Positions 35,001 through 42,843 of a stretch of 64,000 bases of DNA are shown piece by piece. The notes under the pieces were generated by a model, which was not told the DNA's origin, did not search any database, and saw only the letters and a list, made by a program, of their open reading frames with translations. This stretch comes from Plut-88900 sp965116945. Lineage in GTDB: Bacteria; Chloroflexota; Dehalococcoidia; Plut-88900. The position numbers and the translations under genes are program-made. Numbering within the stretch: the stretch's first letter is position 1; each line of letters opens with the position of its first letter. The stretch covers positions 2,542,001 through 2,606,000 of the forward strand of contig OZ220734.1 of the NCBI GenBank assembly GCA_965116945.1, in the 5' to 3' direction.

Positions 35001-35690
35001 TGCGTTCCAGGCCGCGGACCGGTGTACCCTCGGTCCGTCGCCGGGAATCTCCTGTGGCAGTTGGGGTGGGAGAGGAGGAAGGATCGTCTCGACGTAGAGG
35101 ACCCCCTCCAAATCCGAGATTTGCCGCAGCAAACTCACCGGCACGAAGGCTTCGATGTAGTCTCTATCGACAAGAAGGGGTGTAACGCCATTGCCTTCCA
35201 GGAACTGGACCACACCGGCGAGGTTCCCCGACAGGTGGATTTCTACTCCCACTGAATTCCCCTCACCAATGGGAGCCTCCCTGGCGGCCTCTTCTTCTGT
35301 GATGTCGCCGGATTCCACGCGGGAAACCAGGTCATCAAGGGTCGTTCCCAATTCCGGGCTTATCAATTCCTCCTTCTCCGGTACAGGGAACCCTTCGGTG
35401 CCGATCGTATCGGGCGTTGCCGCGGGAGCAGCAGTAGGTGAGGGTGTTGCCGTGGGCGCGGCAGTCGGTGAGGGTGTTGCCGTGGGCGCGGCAGTCGGTG
35501 TGGGAGTTGGCGCGGGCGCGGCAGTCGGTGTGGGAGTTGGCGTGGTAATCGGCGTGGAGGTAGGCAAAGGAGTCGGATCGCTTGAGCATCCAACGAAGAT
35601 TAGAATCGAGAACAACGCTGCGATCAAGATTGCAACGCCGCCGACTAGCGGATCTATTCTATACCTATATATTGAATGTCCCTTGGTCAC
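29094..35690 (-). CDS. giant lipoprotein: subtilase, leucine-rich repeats, GLUG repeats
   Basis: 2,198 residues, starting at GTG. A signal segment ends in lipobox LIFVGC (Cys35), then a Thr/Pro-rich spacer. A subtilisin-type S8 protease follows, with Asp in IGVIDSGFDG (about 244), His in NHGTVVAETI (about 290) and Ser in GTSASSPHVAG (about 560), so the triad looks intact. From about 640 to 1800 there are five blocks, each opening with a 'DRDVLVALYNATxGPNWTxNTNWL' signature and continuing with plant-type leucine-rich repeats (LSGxIPxELGxLxxL, 24 residues). The rest (about 1810-2198) is GLUG-type repeats (VGGLVGxNxGxIxNSYATG). No pro-domain of usual form was identified. Presumably surface-anchored; substrate, partner and host or prey contact unknown. 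Confidence 0.88.
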   Translation of the reverse strand: MTKGHSIYRYRIDPLVGGVAILIAALFSILIFVGCSSDPTPLPTSTPITTPTPTPTAAPAPTPTPTAAPTATPSPTAAPTATPSPTAAPAATPDTIGTEGFPVPEKEELISPELGTTLDDLVSRVESGDITEEEAAREAPIGEGNSVGVEIHLSGNLAGVVQFLEGNGVTPLLVDRDYIEAFVPVSLLRQISDLEGVLYVETILPPLPPQLPQEIPGDGPRVHRSAAWNAAGFTGKGIKIGVIDSGFDGFGELMGVELPATVKAWCKRAEIDASQGLERCDGGYFGVGATNHGTVVAETIIDIAPEAELYLGVPSSLGDLRNIVSWMISEGVLVINASQRYRFDGPGDGTSSKRHSPLNTVDHAVENNVVWVNSAGNDARGSWFGTPTDADGDGVLEFGGTEQLRVLGNYSAQLRWEGAWGGQSLDLDLYFYDTDGNVISRSINPQDGGARHVPYEILWLSPRGSILQVANRSDRLPGWVQIVAVEAFMEDSTGNGSITNGAESANAGMLAVGASHWQRVDTIEDYSSLGPTPDGRVKPDLVGVACGETTLAKPFCGTSASSPHVAGMAALVRQRFPDYTPQQVVAYLKNNAEQREDGLDPNNTWGHGFAVLPYGVLTDRVALAALYESTDGANWAKNTNWLSDRPLGEWHGVTTDADGRVTVVDLRRNRLRGELPAELGYLSELVLLNLGANQLSGEIPAELGTLDNLVGLHLFRNQLNGEIPEELSSLANLKGMSIHSNRLSGRIPIWLGDLPNLTGLWLNDNRLSGDIPAELGNLANLTNLNLNGNSLAGPIPSELGSLVNLAELVLNDNRLSGDIPAELGKLTNLASLDLQRNSLAGPIPSELGNLANLTALLLSNNQLSGAIPAELGTLANLEQLDLGNNQLSGEVPGELGRLSDLIVLRLTGNASLSGPLPRSLTGLTSLRVLWPSGTGLCAPTDAAFRSWLGGVENTRGVVNCSSAAASPDRDVLVALYNATNGPNWTNNTNWLTDEPIGEWHGVTTDEDRRVTTLNLRVNGLSGRMPAELGNLTNLQELWLAGNQLSGPIPPELGDLANLQALWLESNQLSGRIPAELGNLANLQELALIANDLSGPIPPELGTLAKLQVLLLHENQLSGRIPAELGNLANLQELALNANDLSGPIPPELGNLANLEWLELGANQLSGPIPPVLGSLASLLGLWLDNNELSGPFPDSFTGLDALLTLTWHSTELCAPTDAAFQAWLRGVEVTDGENCTAAASPDRDVLVALYNATNGPNWTNNTNWLTDEPIGEWHGVTTDEDRRVTTLNLRVNGLSGRMPAELGNLTNLQELWLAGNQLSGRIPPELGNLANLRVLALGNNRLSGPIPSELGNLVNLRILQLRTNQLSGPFPDSFTGLDVLESFWWYETQLCAPTDAAFQAWLRGVEVTDGENCTAAASLDRDVLVALYNATDGPNWTNNTNWLTDEPIGEWYGVTTDGSGHVTDLLLRSNGLTGRMPSELGNLAKLEELDLYDNALNGPIPAELGSLASLEGLGLHDNQLSGTVPSELGRLRNLGRLNLHNNRFSGPLPSELASIGTIWHLNVSGTELCAPTDDAFQVWLLDINAKYGVVNCAEVVVETSDRDVLVALYNATDGPNWTDNTNWLSGEPIREWFGVVTNEDGHIVRLDLEQNQLYGLLPSELGNLADLEELLLGLNQLSGRIPTELGNLANLQVLSLGVNQLSGRIPSELGNLSNLEFLHLSSNQLSGRIPSELGDLASLGFLHLESNQLSGPFPDSFTGLGALLTLTWQSTELCAPTDAAFQSWLSGVRNKSGENCVETASNDYDNDDDGLIEVANLAQLNAIRWDLDGDGTPSSNTAGYSAAFSNAAAGMGCPAGGCTGYELAENLDFDTNGNGQADSGDDYWNGGEGWDPIGSTNDRFSASFDGGGHRISNLHIDREGNDLGLFGYATAGSEIKNIGLIKASVTGTGDGRGSHIGGLVGVNRGAIDNSYASDGMISGNDIVGGLVGGNYGSVTNSHSSANVTGQGFYAGGLVGRMCGPISNSYASGDVNGDSHVGGLAGGSLLCEPGLSPITASYATGRVTGNSSVGGLVGSSRDPINDSYATGNVIGDTKVGGLVGGTNAPSTTITNSYATGRVTGHSDVGGLLGYNFTSGTTATSSYWDIDTSGQTSSAVGESMTTSELQSPTSNTGIYSTWDPQVWDFGTSNQYPRLRNAGAR
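31741..31982. repeat. 242-bp perfect direct repeat, copy 1, inside giant gene
   Basis: This segment is identical to 32563-32804, 822 bp apart (274 codons, so in frame). It covers the LRR-block start with the 'GPNWTNNTNW' signature. Identity stops at 31983/32805 (G against C). A related shorter stretch occurs near 31440. Perfect identity across 242 bp suggests recent duplication or gene conversion. Confidence 0.85.
32563..32804. repeat. 242-bp perfect direct repeat, copy 2, inside giant gene
   Basis: Second copy of the repeat at 31741-31982, same orientation, with a spacing that keeps the reading frame. Unequal recombination between the copies would remove or add one 274-residue block of leucine-rich repeats. 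Confidence 0.85.
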
Positions 35691-36493
35691 GGCAAAGATT
35701 TCGACCCTCCTCAGATTTTGAGAACAGCCCGATTAGCAGTGCTATGGTCAGGACTGGCAGGCCATCCAGATGGAAGGTGGCCGGTGGCCTCCTATAGATC
35801 ACGGGTTTGAAGGCCTTCTGTGTGGCGGAGTGGTGGTGGATGTGCGGGTCTAGCATGTCTGTGGACGGTCCATGGGTTTATGAAGTGATGGCGGCAGTGC
35901 AGGGTCGACAAAACAGAGTGGGCTGCGCCTGGTGCATAGGCGCGCCATCAAAGGCGCTCTTGGGCGGATGGAAAGTGTCGAGGCTATCCGGGCCCTGAGA
36001 TTCGGAATCTGTGTGCAAACGCGGAAACTCGAATCGAGAGTCAATGACTGCGCTGGAAGGAGCTACGCCCGATATCGCTTCTATGGTCCCGACAAATTGC
36101 AAGTAAACATCTCTCAAGCCAATTGGTAACACGCAGATCTTGCTCCCGACTTGCGTCGGCCCTGCCAGTCCGGCGGCGTGGAGGTACGCTGTCATGGAGG
36201 TAGTTATAGAAAGGTAAAAGCGGTACGCCGACGCAAGGAACGCCAGCGCACGCCTTAAAAGGGGGTCAGAGATAGAGTTGCGGAAGCGGTTTGGTTGGGA
36301 GAGTCGGGGGAGGGTTGAGGGGGACGGCAGGGCTTGTGAATCGGATGCAGAGGTGACCGGGGCCACCTTTGTCGTATACCGCATCCCAGGTCGTCGTCCG
36401 TCGAAGGGCATTTATGTACCTCCGCGAAATTGAGCCTTTGGCGTCAAAACTACAGCATCTTTGTATAACCAGTGTCTAATTTGAGCCTTTTTC
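35691..36493. other. 800-bp spacer without convincing gene
   Basis: No frame combines a ribosome site with protein-like composition. The longest is a minus-strand frame at 35878-36411 (177 codons) that has mixed sequence and no domain; it could be a decayed gene. The spacer holds the divergent promoters of the giant lipoprotein and of the kinase-regulator. Confidence 0.4.
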
Positions 36494-36515
36494 TGTGGCG
36501 ATATTGTGGCAATAT
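36494..36515 (+). promoter_or_regulatory. 11-bp tandem repeat upstream of kinase-regulator gene
   Basis: TGTGGCGATAT is followed at once by TGTGGCAATAT, then TGGCTATTAGG as a degenerate third unit. It lies about 65-85 bp upstream of the start at 36581. The 11-bp spacing places units on the same DNA face, the arrangement recognised by OmpR/PhoB-type winged-helix domains, one of which is encoded by the next gene. The same motif recurs at 42826 and 43591. Confidence 0.5.
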
Positions 36516-36580
36516 TGGCTATTAGGGTAAAATAGGTGCCGAATTGGGCGAAGTTTTCCTTTGCCTAACCAGGGGGCAAA

Positions 36581-38950
36581 ATGGAGCAGTCAGACGACCT
36601 GCTACGTGAGAACCGGTTGCTGCGTAGCCTTGTGTCACGTCTAAGCGAGGCCAGCCTGCGCATCAACGAGAGCCTGAACTTCGACACCGTCCTGCAGGGA
36701 GTGCTGGACTCCGCTAGGTCGCTGACCGACGCCCGCTACGGTGTGATACTCCTCCTAGACGAAGAAGGACAGGTAGAGGACTTCCTGTCCTCCGGCCTAA
36801 CCACCGAGGAAGCCCAGGCACTGTGGAACGTGCCCGAGGCGATGTGGTTCACCAAGCACTTGGGCACGATTCCTGAACCAATCCGCCTGCCCGACCTTCC
36901 GGAACACCTCAGGGCCCAAGGGCTTCCCGAGCCGGGCTTGCCGGTGTCGGCCACCGCCTTTCTGGCGGCCCCCGTGCGGCACCTCGGCCAGAGCGTCGCC
37001 AATATCTATCTCGCGAGGGAAGACCACGGCCGCCCATTCAACGAACGTGACGAGGAGACACTGATTATGTTCGCCTCCCAGGCGGCGCTAGTCATTGCCA
37101 ATGTTCGCAGATACCGGGAGGAGCGACGGACTAGGACCAACCTGGAGACCCTGCTGGAGACCTCGCCGGTGGGCGTTGTGGTCTTCGATGCCAAAAACGG
37201 AAAGGTAGCGTCTCTGAATCGGGAGGCAAGGAGGATCGTCGGAGACCTTCTGACACCGGACAGCTCGGTGGAGCGTGTACTGACCACACTGACCTTCCGA
37301 CGCCCTGACGGGCGGGCAGTCTCTCTGAAGGAATTTTCCCTCGCAGAGGCATTGAGCACCGGTGAGACCGTACGCGCCGAGGCGATCTCCATCGAGCTGC
37401 CCGACGGCCGGAGCGTAACCACACTGGTCAACGCCACGCCCATACGCTGCGAGGACGGTGAACTGGAGTCCTTCGTGGTCACCCTGCAGGACCTGACGCC
37501 GTTGGAGGAACTGGAGCGTCTACGGGCCGAATTTCTGGGCATGGTGAGCCACGAGTTACGCACTCCGCTCACCTCCATAAGGGGCTCGGCGACTACGCTG
37601 CTGGACGAGGAGTCGGCGTTGGATCCGACAGAAATGCGCCAGTTCCACCGCATCATCGTCGAGCAGGCCGACAACATGCGGGGCATGATCAGCGACTTGC
37701 TGGACGTGGCACGCATCGAGACGGGCACATTGTCGGTCTCTCCTGAACTCTCGAACCTGGTCCTGCTGGTGGAAGGAGCCCGGAAGACGTTTCTTAGCGC
37801 GGGCGGAAGGAACAACCTCCATATCGATCTGGCCTCCGACCTTCCCAAAGTCATAGCTGACCGGCGGCGTATCGGCCAGGTACTGGGGAACCTCCTCTCC
37901 AATGCGGCGAAGCATTCGCCGGAGAACTCGACCATCCACGTGAGCGCGGTGCGGGAGGACACCCACATAGCGGTCTCGGTAACGGACCGGGGCTGGGGTA
38001 TATCCGCCGAGCGGTTGCCGCACCTGTTTCGGAGTTTCGCACGGTCCGAAGGCGAGAACCGCGGGCGCAACGTTGCCGCGTCGGGCCTTGGCCTGGCCAT
38101 CTCAAGGGGTATCGTCGAAGCCCACGGGGGCCGCATCTGGGCCGAGAGCGAAGGTCAGGGCCTGGGGGCGAGATTCACCTTTACCATCCCGATAGCGGAG
38201 GAGTCCGCGGCGGAGATTGCACTGCCCACGCCCCGCATACGCCGGGCTTCTCGAGAACAAATTCGGGTCCTCGCGGTGGATGACGATCCACAGGCTCTTC
38301 GTTACATCCGCGACGCCCTCACCGGTGTAGGCTACGATCCAGTCGTAACCACCGACCCCGGCGACCTGGAGCAGCTTATGGAAAAGTTCAAGCCTCACCT
38401 AGTGCTTCTTGACCTGATGCTTCCGGGGACCGACGGCATCGAGCTGATGCAGGGCATCATGGCAACGGATGACGTGCCGGTGATCTTCCTCTCCGCCTAC
38501 GGGCAGCAGGAAAACGTCGCTAGGGCGCTGGACATGGGAGCCGTCGACTACGTGGTGAAACCCTTCGCTCCGTCAGAGTTGGCAGCCAGGATCAGAGCAG
38601 CTCTACGCAAAGGATCGGGGCTTGGTCGGCTCTCCCAGCCCGACTCTTATCAGTTCGGAGACCTGTCCATAGATTACGGGGAACGGCGGGCCACAGTGTC
38701 CGGGCGTCCGGTGGAGTTGACGGCCACGGAGTTCGCGGTGCTTTACGAACTGTCGGTAAACGCTGGTTTCGTGCTAACTCACGACCAACTTCTGCGCCGG
38801 GTCTGGGGAGTAGGACATCGCGACGATACGGGGTTGGTTCGGACCATCATCAACAGGCTTCGGCGCAAGATGGGAGATAACGCTGATGAACCGGCCTACA
38901 TATTTACCGTGCCTCGCGTAGGATACCGCATGGCCAAGCCCATGGGATAA
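36581..38950 (+). CDS. fused GAF/PAS histidine kinase, response regulator and winged-helix DNA-binding protein
   Basis: 789 residues. Order: helical N-terminus, GAF-like domain (about 30-180), PAS-like domain (about 190-305), HisKA with MVSHELRTPLTSI (His about 322), HATPase (N box NLLSNAAKHS, G1 DRGWG, G2 GLGLAIS), receiver domain from about 560 (VLAVDDDPQALR; phospho-Asp in LVLLDLMLPG, about 610; VVKPF) and OmpR/PhoB-type winged helix (about 690-787, LTATEFAVLYEL; GYRMAKP). No transmembrane segment, so the input is probably cytoplasmic. Usually kinase and DNA-binding regulator are separate; here signal and transcription output are on one chain. ATG after AGGGGGCAAA. Confidence 0.9.
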   Translation: MEQSDDLLRENRLLRSLVSRLSEASLRINESLNFDTVLQGVLDSARSLTDARYGVILLLDEEGQVEDFLSSGLTTEEAQALWNVPEAMWFTKHLGTIPEPIRLPDLPEHLRAQGLPEPGLPVSATAFLAAPVRHLGQSVANIYLAREDHGRPFNERDEETLIMFASQAALVIANVRRYREERRTRTNLETLLETSPVGVVVFDAKNGKVASLNREARRIVGDLLTPDSSVERVLTTLTFRRPDGRAVSLKEFSLAEALSTGETVRAEAISIELPDGRSVTTLVNATPIRCEDGELESFVVTLQDLTPLEELERLRAEFLGMVSHELRTPLTSIRGSATTLLDEESALDPTEMRQFHRIIVEQADNMRGMISDLLDVARIETGTLSVSPELSNLVLLVEGARKTFLSAGGRNNLHIDLASDLPKVIADRRRIGQVLGNLLSNAAKHSPENSTIHVSAVREDTHIAVSVTDRGWGISAERLPHLFRSFARSEGENRGRNVAASGLGLAISRGIVEAHGGRIWAESEGQGLGARFTFTIPIAEESAAEIALPTPRIRRASREQIRVLAVDDDPQALRYIRDALTGVGYDPVVTTDPGDLEQLMEKFKPHLVLLDLMLPGTDGIELMQGIMATDDVPVIFLSAYGQQENVARALDMGAVDYVVKPFAPSELAARIRAALRKGSGLGRLSQPDSYQFGDLSIDYGERRATVSGRPVELTATEFAVLYELSVNAGFVLTHDQLLRRVWGVGHRDDTGLVRTIINRLRRKMGDNADEPAYIFTVPRVGYRMAKPMG

Positions 38951-39176
38951 ACGGCCGCCTGATCCGGTTGTTCTGCTGTGCAAAAACCTTCTAGTTAGGG
39001 TAGCGGTCTGGGAAGGAGACCTGCTGGCCAGGGTGGTCACGCCTGTTTACGTGACTAGAACCCTCATCTGCCAGTTTTGGAGCCCGTCTTGTGCTTGGGG
39101 CAAAGGGGAATTCACGTATCAGAATGCACATAAAATTCACCAACGGTAGTCCGCTTCTGAAGCCGTTAAGGAGCAT

Positions 39177-40055
39177 GTGCTGGCATTTCTAACCATGGAA
39201 GGCAAGGTTTGCCTGATAACCGGAGGCGCCGGCGGAATCGGCTTTGCGGCCGCCCGCGAACTGGCCCGTTTGGGTGCAAGTGTTGTAATTGTTGACCAGG
39301 ACGCAGCGAGAACCATCGCTGCCGTGAACAGCATCATTGAAGGAACTGCCAACCGCCACGTGAGCCACTTTCTGGCTGATTTGTCATCACAGGAAGAGGT
39401 CTACAGGCTGGCTGTCCACGTCAGGAAACTGTTGTCGAGGCTGGACGTCCTGGTGAACAATGCGGGCGCCGTTTTCCTATACCGTCGCCAGAGCGTAGAT
39501 GGCATCGAGATGACCTTCGCCCTGAATTATTTGGGGCACTACCATTTGACAACTCTGCTACTGGATCTTCTGAAAGACTCTGCGCCGGCGCGGCTCATTA
39601 ACCTCTCGTCCAGTCACCACGCTTGGTCTGGCAGATTCCGACTGGAGGACCTGCCCAAGCCCGCGCGAAGCGGTGGCTACCGGGCATATCGTCGATCCAA
39701 GCTCTGCAACATCTTGTTCACCTGCGATCTGGCGCCAAGGCTCGAAGGCTCTGGCGTCACAGTCAACGCAATGCCTCCCGGCCTGGTCGACACCAACATT
39801 GTGCGAAACAACGGCCTGTTGGATCTCGTGATCAACTTCTTTATCCGCGTCCTCGGGGTCGATGCGAACAAGGGAGCGCAGACGTTGGTCTACCTTGCGA
39901 CCTCCTCCGACGTTGAGGGTATCAGCGGCAAGTATTTTGTTCGCTGCCGCGCCGTGTCTTCTTCCAAACTTAGCTACGACGCCAGGCTGGCCTCAGAGCT
40001 TTGGGAATTGAGTGAACGACTGACAAGACCAGAAGTCAGCCCAACTAAGGCGTGA
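39177..40055 (+). CDS. short-chain dehydrogenase/reductase
   Basis: 292 residues from GTG (AAGGAGCAT upstream); an ATG 18 bases later gives the canonical SDR start MEGKVCLITGG. Nucleotide motif TGGAGGIG near 20, NNAG near 98, and catalytic Ser (SSSHH) with YRRSK (YxxxK) near 175-181. The strand order and length fit the retinol dehydrogenase/WW-oxidoreductase-like group, which reduces aldehydes or ketones with NAD(P)H. No neighbour suggests a substrate. Confidence 0.88.
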   Translation: MLAFLTMEGKVCLITGGAGGIGFAAARELARLGASVVIVDQDAARTIAAVNSIIEGTANRHVSHFLADLSSQEEVYRLAVHVRKLLSRLDVLVNNAGAVFLYRRQSVDGIEMTFALNYLGHYHLTTLLLDLLKDSAPARLINLSSSHHAWSGRFRLEDLPKPARSGGYRAYRRSKLCNILFTCDLAPRLEGSGVTVNAMPPGLVDTNIVRNNGLLDLVINFFIRVLGVDANKGAQTLVYLATSSDVEGISGKYFVRCRAVSSSKLSYDARLASELWELSERLTRPEVSPTKA

Positions 40056-40306
40056 CGAGGTACGCCGTATCACCATCTCAGCCAACGACTAACTTGCCCC
40101 ATCCACGACAGGATGCCGGTTATCCTGCCATGAGAATCAGAGGAGATGTAGCTGGACTCGGGCACTGAGGGTGCGGCGGCGCTTACCACAATGCTCGCCC
40201 CTAGCCCCGATTACGCCCCGCAAGCTTGCGAGGTATATACTCGGTAGTGCCTCAGTTTTAATTCGACGGATTCCCCATCCCGACAGGGACCTCCCTCCTA
40301 TTCTAT

Positions 40307-41032
40307 CTATAAATATCTTCTACAAATGCCCAGGTCCACGTAGCGTGAGAGTTCATCCCACAGCACATCCACCAGCGCATCGCAGGCCTCATCTCGTCTT
40401 GCATCCAGCTCATCGCCCTTGTCCGCAAGATCGGGCGCGTAGTTATGAAGCCCCTGACTCGTCATAGAATTCAGAATACCGCTGAATACGTTAAAGTCGT
40501 CCATACTCCGTAGGTCGGCGTCGGTGCGACCTATCCTCTCAACGACTTCACGCTCCACATCAAGACGTGCTCGAACTAAGTCGATGATCTCGAAGTGCAG
40601 GTCTCGCATGCTGTCGCGTGGGTTAAGGGCCGCCGCCTGATCCAGAGCCCTCGTGTAGGAGTCGTAGAGAATATCATATTGTTCCGATAGAACCCGTAGC
40701 TGACTTCTGGCAAACTCCCCTGCAAAGAGGATATCGTCCTCAGTCCATTCCTCATGAGCTCTGAGCAAATCCAGCTTGGCGGCGTTCTCGGGGTTGTAGA
40801 GGTCGATAAAGAGGTTCGTCGCCGTATCCGAGGCCCCAGGCTGGACGAGGACAATTTCCTCCATTGCCCTCGCATAGTCCTCGGCATCGAGCGGAGGACC
40901 TGCCGTGGGGGTCGCGGTCGGCACTGCGGTGGAGACCTCATCCTCGACGGCTTCTCCGCAGGCGAGAGTGAACGTAACCAGCAGGGACGCGACCACGAAT
41001 AGTCTTAATAACACAAGAACCCTCCCTGACAT
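40307..41032 (-). CDS. small lipoprotein, paralogue of the next gene
   Basis: 241 residues. Signal peptide with lipobox FTLAC, Thr/Pro-rich linker, then an all-helical domain (about residues 45-240) with WTEDDILFAGEFARSQLRVLSEQ. It is clearly related to the protein at 41216-41959 (WTEDDARFASEFAQNMLEVIEEQ) and ends similarly (DLGICRRYL). No known family. Same strand, 180 bp apart: a tandem duplication that has diverged. Confidence 0.65.
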   Translation of the reverse strand: MSGRVLVLLRLFVVASLLVTFTLACGEAVEDEVSTAVPTATPTAGPPLDAEDYARAMEEIVLVQPGASDTATNLFIDLYNPENAAKLDLLRAHEEWTEDDILFAGEFARSQLRVLSEQYDILYDSYTRALDQAAALNPRDSMRDLHFEIIDLVRARLDVEREVVERIGRTDADLRSMDDFNVFSGILNSMTSQGLHNYAPDLADKGDELDARRDEACDALVDVLWDELSRYVDLGICRRYL

Positions 41033-41215
41033 ATTTTTAACACGAATGACGTAGCCGATCTCGCGATTAATGCCACTGTGCTTGTCGGATGGGTGTTAGT
41101 GATTCTAGCCATCTCCGTCGGTCTGGCATGGGCCATACTTAGGTCGTTTCTCGATTGACCACCGACGCCACTCCCTAACAACTAATGGAAATGGCCAACG
41201 CAAGCAAAGGTCTAA

Positions 41216-41959
41216 CTACTCGCAAATACCGATGTCCACGGTACGCCCGATCTCATTCGACAGCAGGGACGCGAGATTCCGGCAGGCCAGATACCTCTGT
41301 TCATCCAGTGCATCTCCCTGCTCCGCGAGGTCTGGGGCGAATTCCTGAAGTGTGTAGTCCGCCTCCATAACCGTAATCATGCGGCTGAACTCGTTAAGGT
41401 CCTCTACATTCCGTATGTCGGTGTCGGCCTGATCCACCACCCGCTCCGTTACCGCACTCCCCACCTCCAGTAGCTCCCGCGTCGTCTCGATGACCTCATT
41501 ATGTGCGTCGACTAGGAAATCCGGTGGCGTGAAGCTATCCACCTCATCGAGAACTCTCATATAGGCGTCACGGGCAAGAACGTGCTGTTCCTCGATGACC
41601 TCCAGCATGTTCTGTGCGAACTCCGATGCGAAGCGGGCGTCGTCCTCCGTCCAATGCCCCTTGCTGAAGAGGGCCTCCAGCCGGACTACGGTCTGGGGGC
41701 TGTAGAGGGCTCGAAAGAGGTCCTCCACGATCTTTTCCACCTCGGGAGGGAAAAGCGTAATGGATTCCATTCTCAGCGCGTATGTTTCGGCACTGAGAGG
41801 AGGGGTCGGCGTGTACGTGGGTGTTGGGATTGCGGTGGGAGACGATTCGGTCGTCTCAGTTGCCCCGGTCACCTCAGGTGTTGAGGAAACTCCACCGCAG
41901 GCAAGAATGATTAATACGATCAGTAGTATTGGAAAGCCGACGCGCAGGGCCCTATACAC
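41216..41959 (-). CDS. small lipoprotein, tandem paralogue
   Basis: 247 residues; lipobox IILAC after a signal peptide, Thr/Pro linker (TPTYTPTPP), and a helical domain with the shared core LFRALYSPQTVVRLEAL and WTEDDARFASEFAQ. The ending (VDIGICE) mirrors its neighbour. Likely an extracytoplasmic helical-bundle protein anchored in the membrane. Function not recognised. Confidence 0.65.
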   Translation of the reverse strand: MYRALRVGFPILLIVLIILACGGVSSTPEVTGATETTESSPTAIPTPTYTPTPPLSAETYALRMESITLFPPEVEKIVEDLFRALYSPQTVVRLEALFSKGHWTEDDARFASEFAQNMLEVIEEQHVLARDAYMRVLDEVDSFTPPDFLVDAHNEVIETTRELLEVGSAVTERVVDQADTDIRNVEDLNEFSRMITVMEADYTLQEFAPDLAEQGDALDEQRYLACRNLASLLSNEIGRTVDIGICE

Positions 41960-42073
41960 AATGTCCCCCCTTCGATGGGTGTGGTTAGTCTATGCACCCA
42001 TCTCGAAATCCGTCGAACCTAGAATGACGTACTACCCGATATTCGGGTTCCTTGGTTGGCGACCTCTACTTAA

Positions 42074-42262
42074 CTATACTGTCGACCCGATGCAGCACCT
42101 CGCCCTACGAGTCACACCCAGTTTGTCCCGGACGTCGTCGAGGGTTTCGAACTTCGGGCTCCAACGTCTCTCCTCCCGCCGGGTCTCCTTGGCCAGATAG
42201 TGAGGACAGGCGGTCAGGTGCACCATGTGCTCCCGACTGTTGGAGGTGTCCAAGAGGATCAC
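42074..42262 (-). CDS. short hypothetical protein
   Basis: 62 residues from GTG without a good ribosome site. The composition is protein-like (CPHYLAKETRREERRWSPKF, then ETLDDVRDKLGVTRRARC), with Cys and His spaced as in a small zinc or DNA-associated domain. It may be a remnant of a longer gene. Confidence 0.35.
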   Translation of the reverse strand: MILLDTSNSREHMVHLTACPHYLAKETRREERRWSPKFETLDDVRDKLGVTRRARCCIGSTV

Positions 42263-42277
42263 ATAAATGGTAATTGG

Positions 42278-42502
42278 CTAGTCGCCCGGGATATGAGGCC
42301 ACGCCAGTACCAAGTCCCAGTTCTCGCCCGTCCTCCGAATCTTTTCCTCCAGCATTTGGGCAAGTTTTTCGACTACCATCCGCACCATCGGGGTCAATAC
42401 TTGTAAGTCTTCCTCGAGACGCTCTTCCCAGTGGCGAAGACAATAGTGAAAGTCCTGTCCGGGTGTGTCGTGCCATCGCTTTGGTCTCGCCCCACAATGC
42501 AC
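42278..42502 (-). CDS. short hypothetical protein, helical
   Basis: 74 residues, fifteen bases upstream of the previous short frame on the same strand. An amphipathic helix is predicted by eye in HWEERLEEDLQVLTPMV and VVEKLAQMLEEKIRR. No domain. Either a small gene or a decayed one. Confidence 0.35.
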   Translation of the reverse strand: MHCGARPKRWHDTPGQDFHYCLRHWEERLEEDLQVLTPMVRMVVEKLAQMLEEKIRRTGENWDLVLAWPHIPGD

Positions 42503-42601
42503 ATAGGCACTAATCCAAGAAAGAACTGCACACTTAATGGAACTCCAGCTCTTTCGGGTGATTCTTCCCGGATGACAGTTTCGAATGTCTAGAGTCGGGC
42601 A

Positions 42602-42751
42602 TCAGTTGAACCCTTGCGCCGTCCTCTGGACGTACTGCTCCAGGAACCAGTTGGCGAAGTCATCGTTGCTCATGTGTCGCACCCGCCCGACCGTCAGTGG
42701 ATAGATGCCCCTGGGTTCGTCTACGTGCCCCGCTCCGGAGCTGTCTTGCAT
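42602..42751 (-). CDS. very small hypothetical protein
   Basis: 49 residues from ATG to TGA. The C-terminal part (HMSNDDFANWFLEQYVQR) has an amphipathic helical character and the frame is uninterrupted, but the upstream GAGAG is a poor ribosome site. It lies 75 bp downstream (minus sense) of a TGTGGCAATAT motif. Its status is uncertain. Confidence 0.3.
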   Translation of the reverse strand: MQDSSGAGHVDEPRGIYPLTVGRVRHMSNDDFANWFLEQYVQRTAQGFN

Positions 42752-42825
42752 CTCTCATTTCTTGCGCTTCAGTTCAGAATCTACATCACCCGTATCTAAC
42801 GGACGTGTAATTCCGCCCTAATTTT

Positions 42826-42843
42826 TGTGGCAATATCGTGGCA
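42826..42843 (+). promoter_or_regulatory. degenerate 11-bp motif, second site
   Basis: TGTGGCAATAT followed by CGTGGCACCC, preceded by a T-run as at 36494. Only the first unit is perfect. It lies in a 1.3-kb stretch (42503-43819) in which I find no convincing gene other than the small frame at 42602. Confidence 0.4.

Noticed and set aside
35420..35560. Short tandem repeats that resemble a CRISPR-like array
   Set aside because: They encode the Thr/Pro-rich spacer of the lipoprotein; there are no unique spacers between units.
35878..36411. 177-codon minus-strand frame
   Set aside because: No ribosome site, no domain, mixed composition; it may be a decayed gene but cannot be supported as functional.
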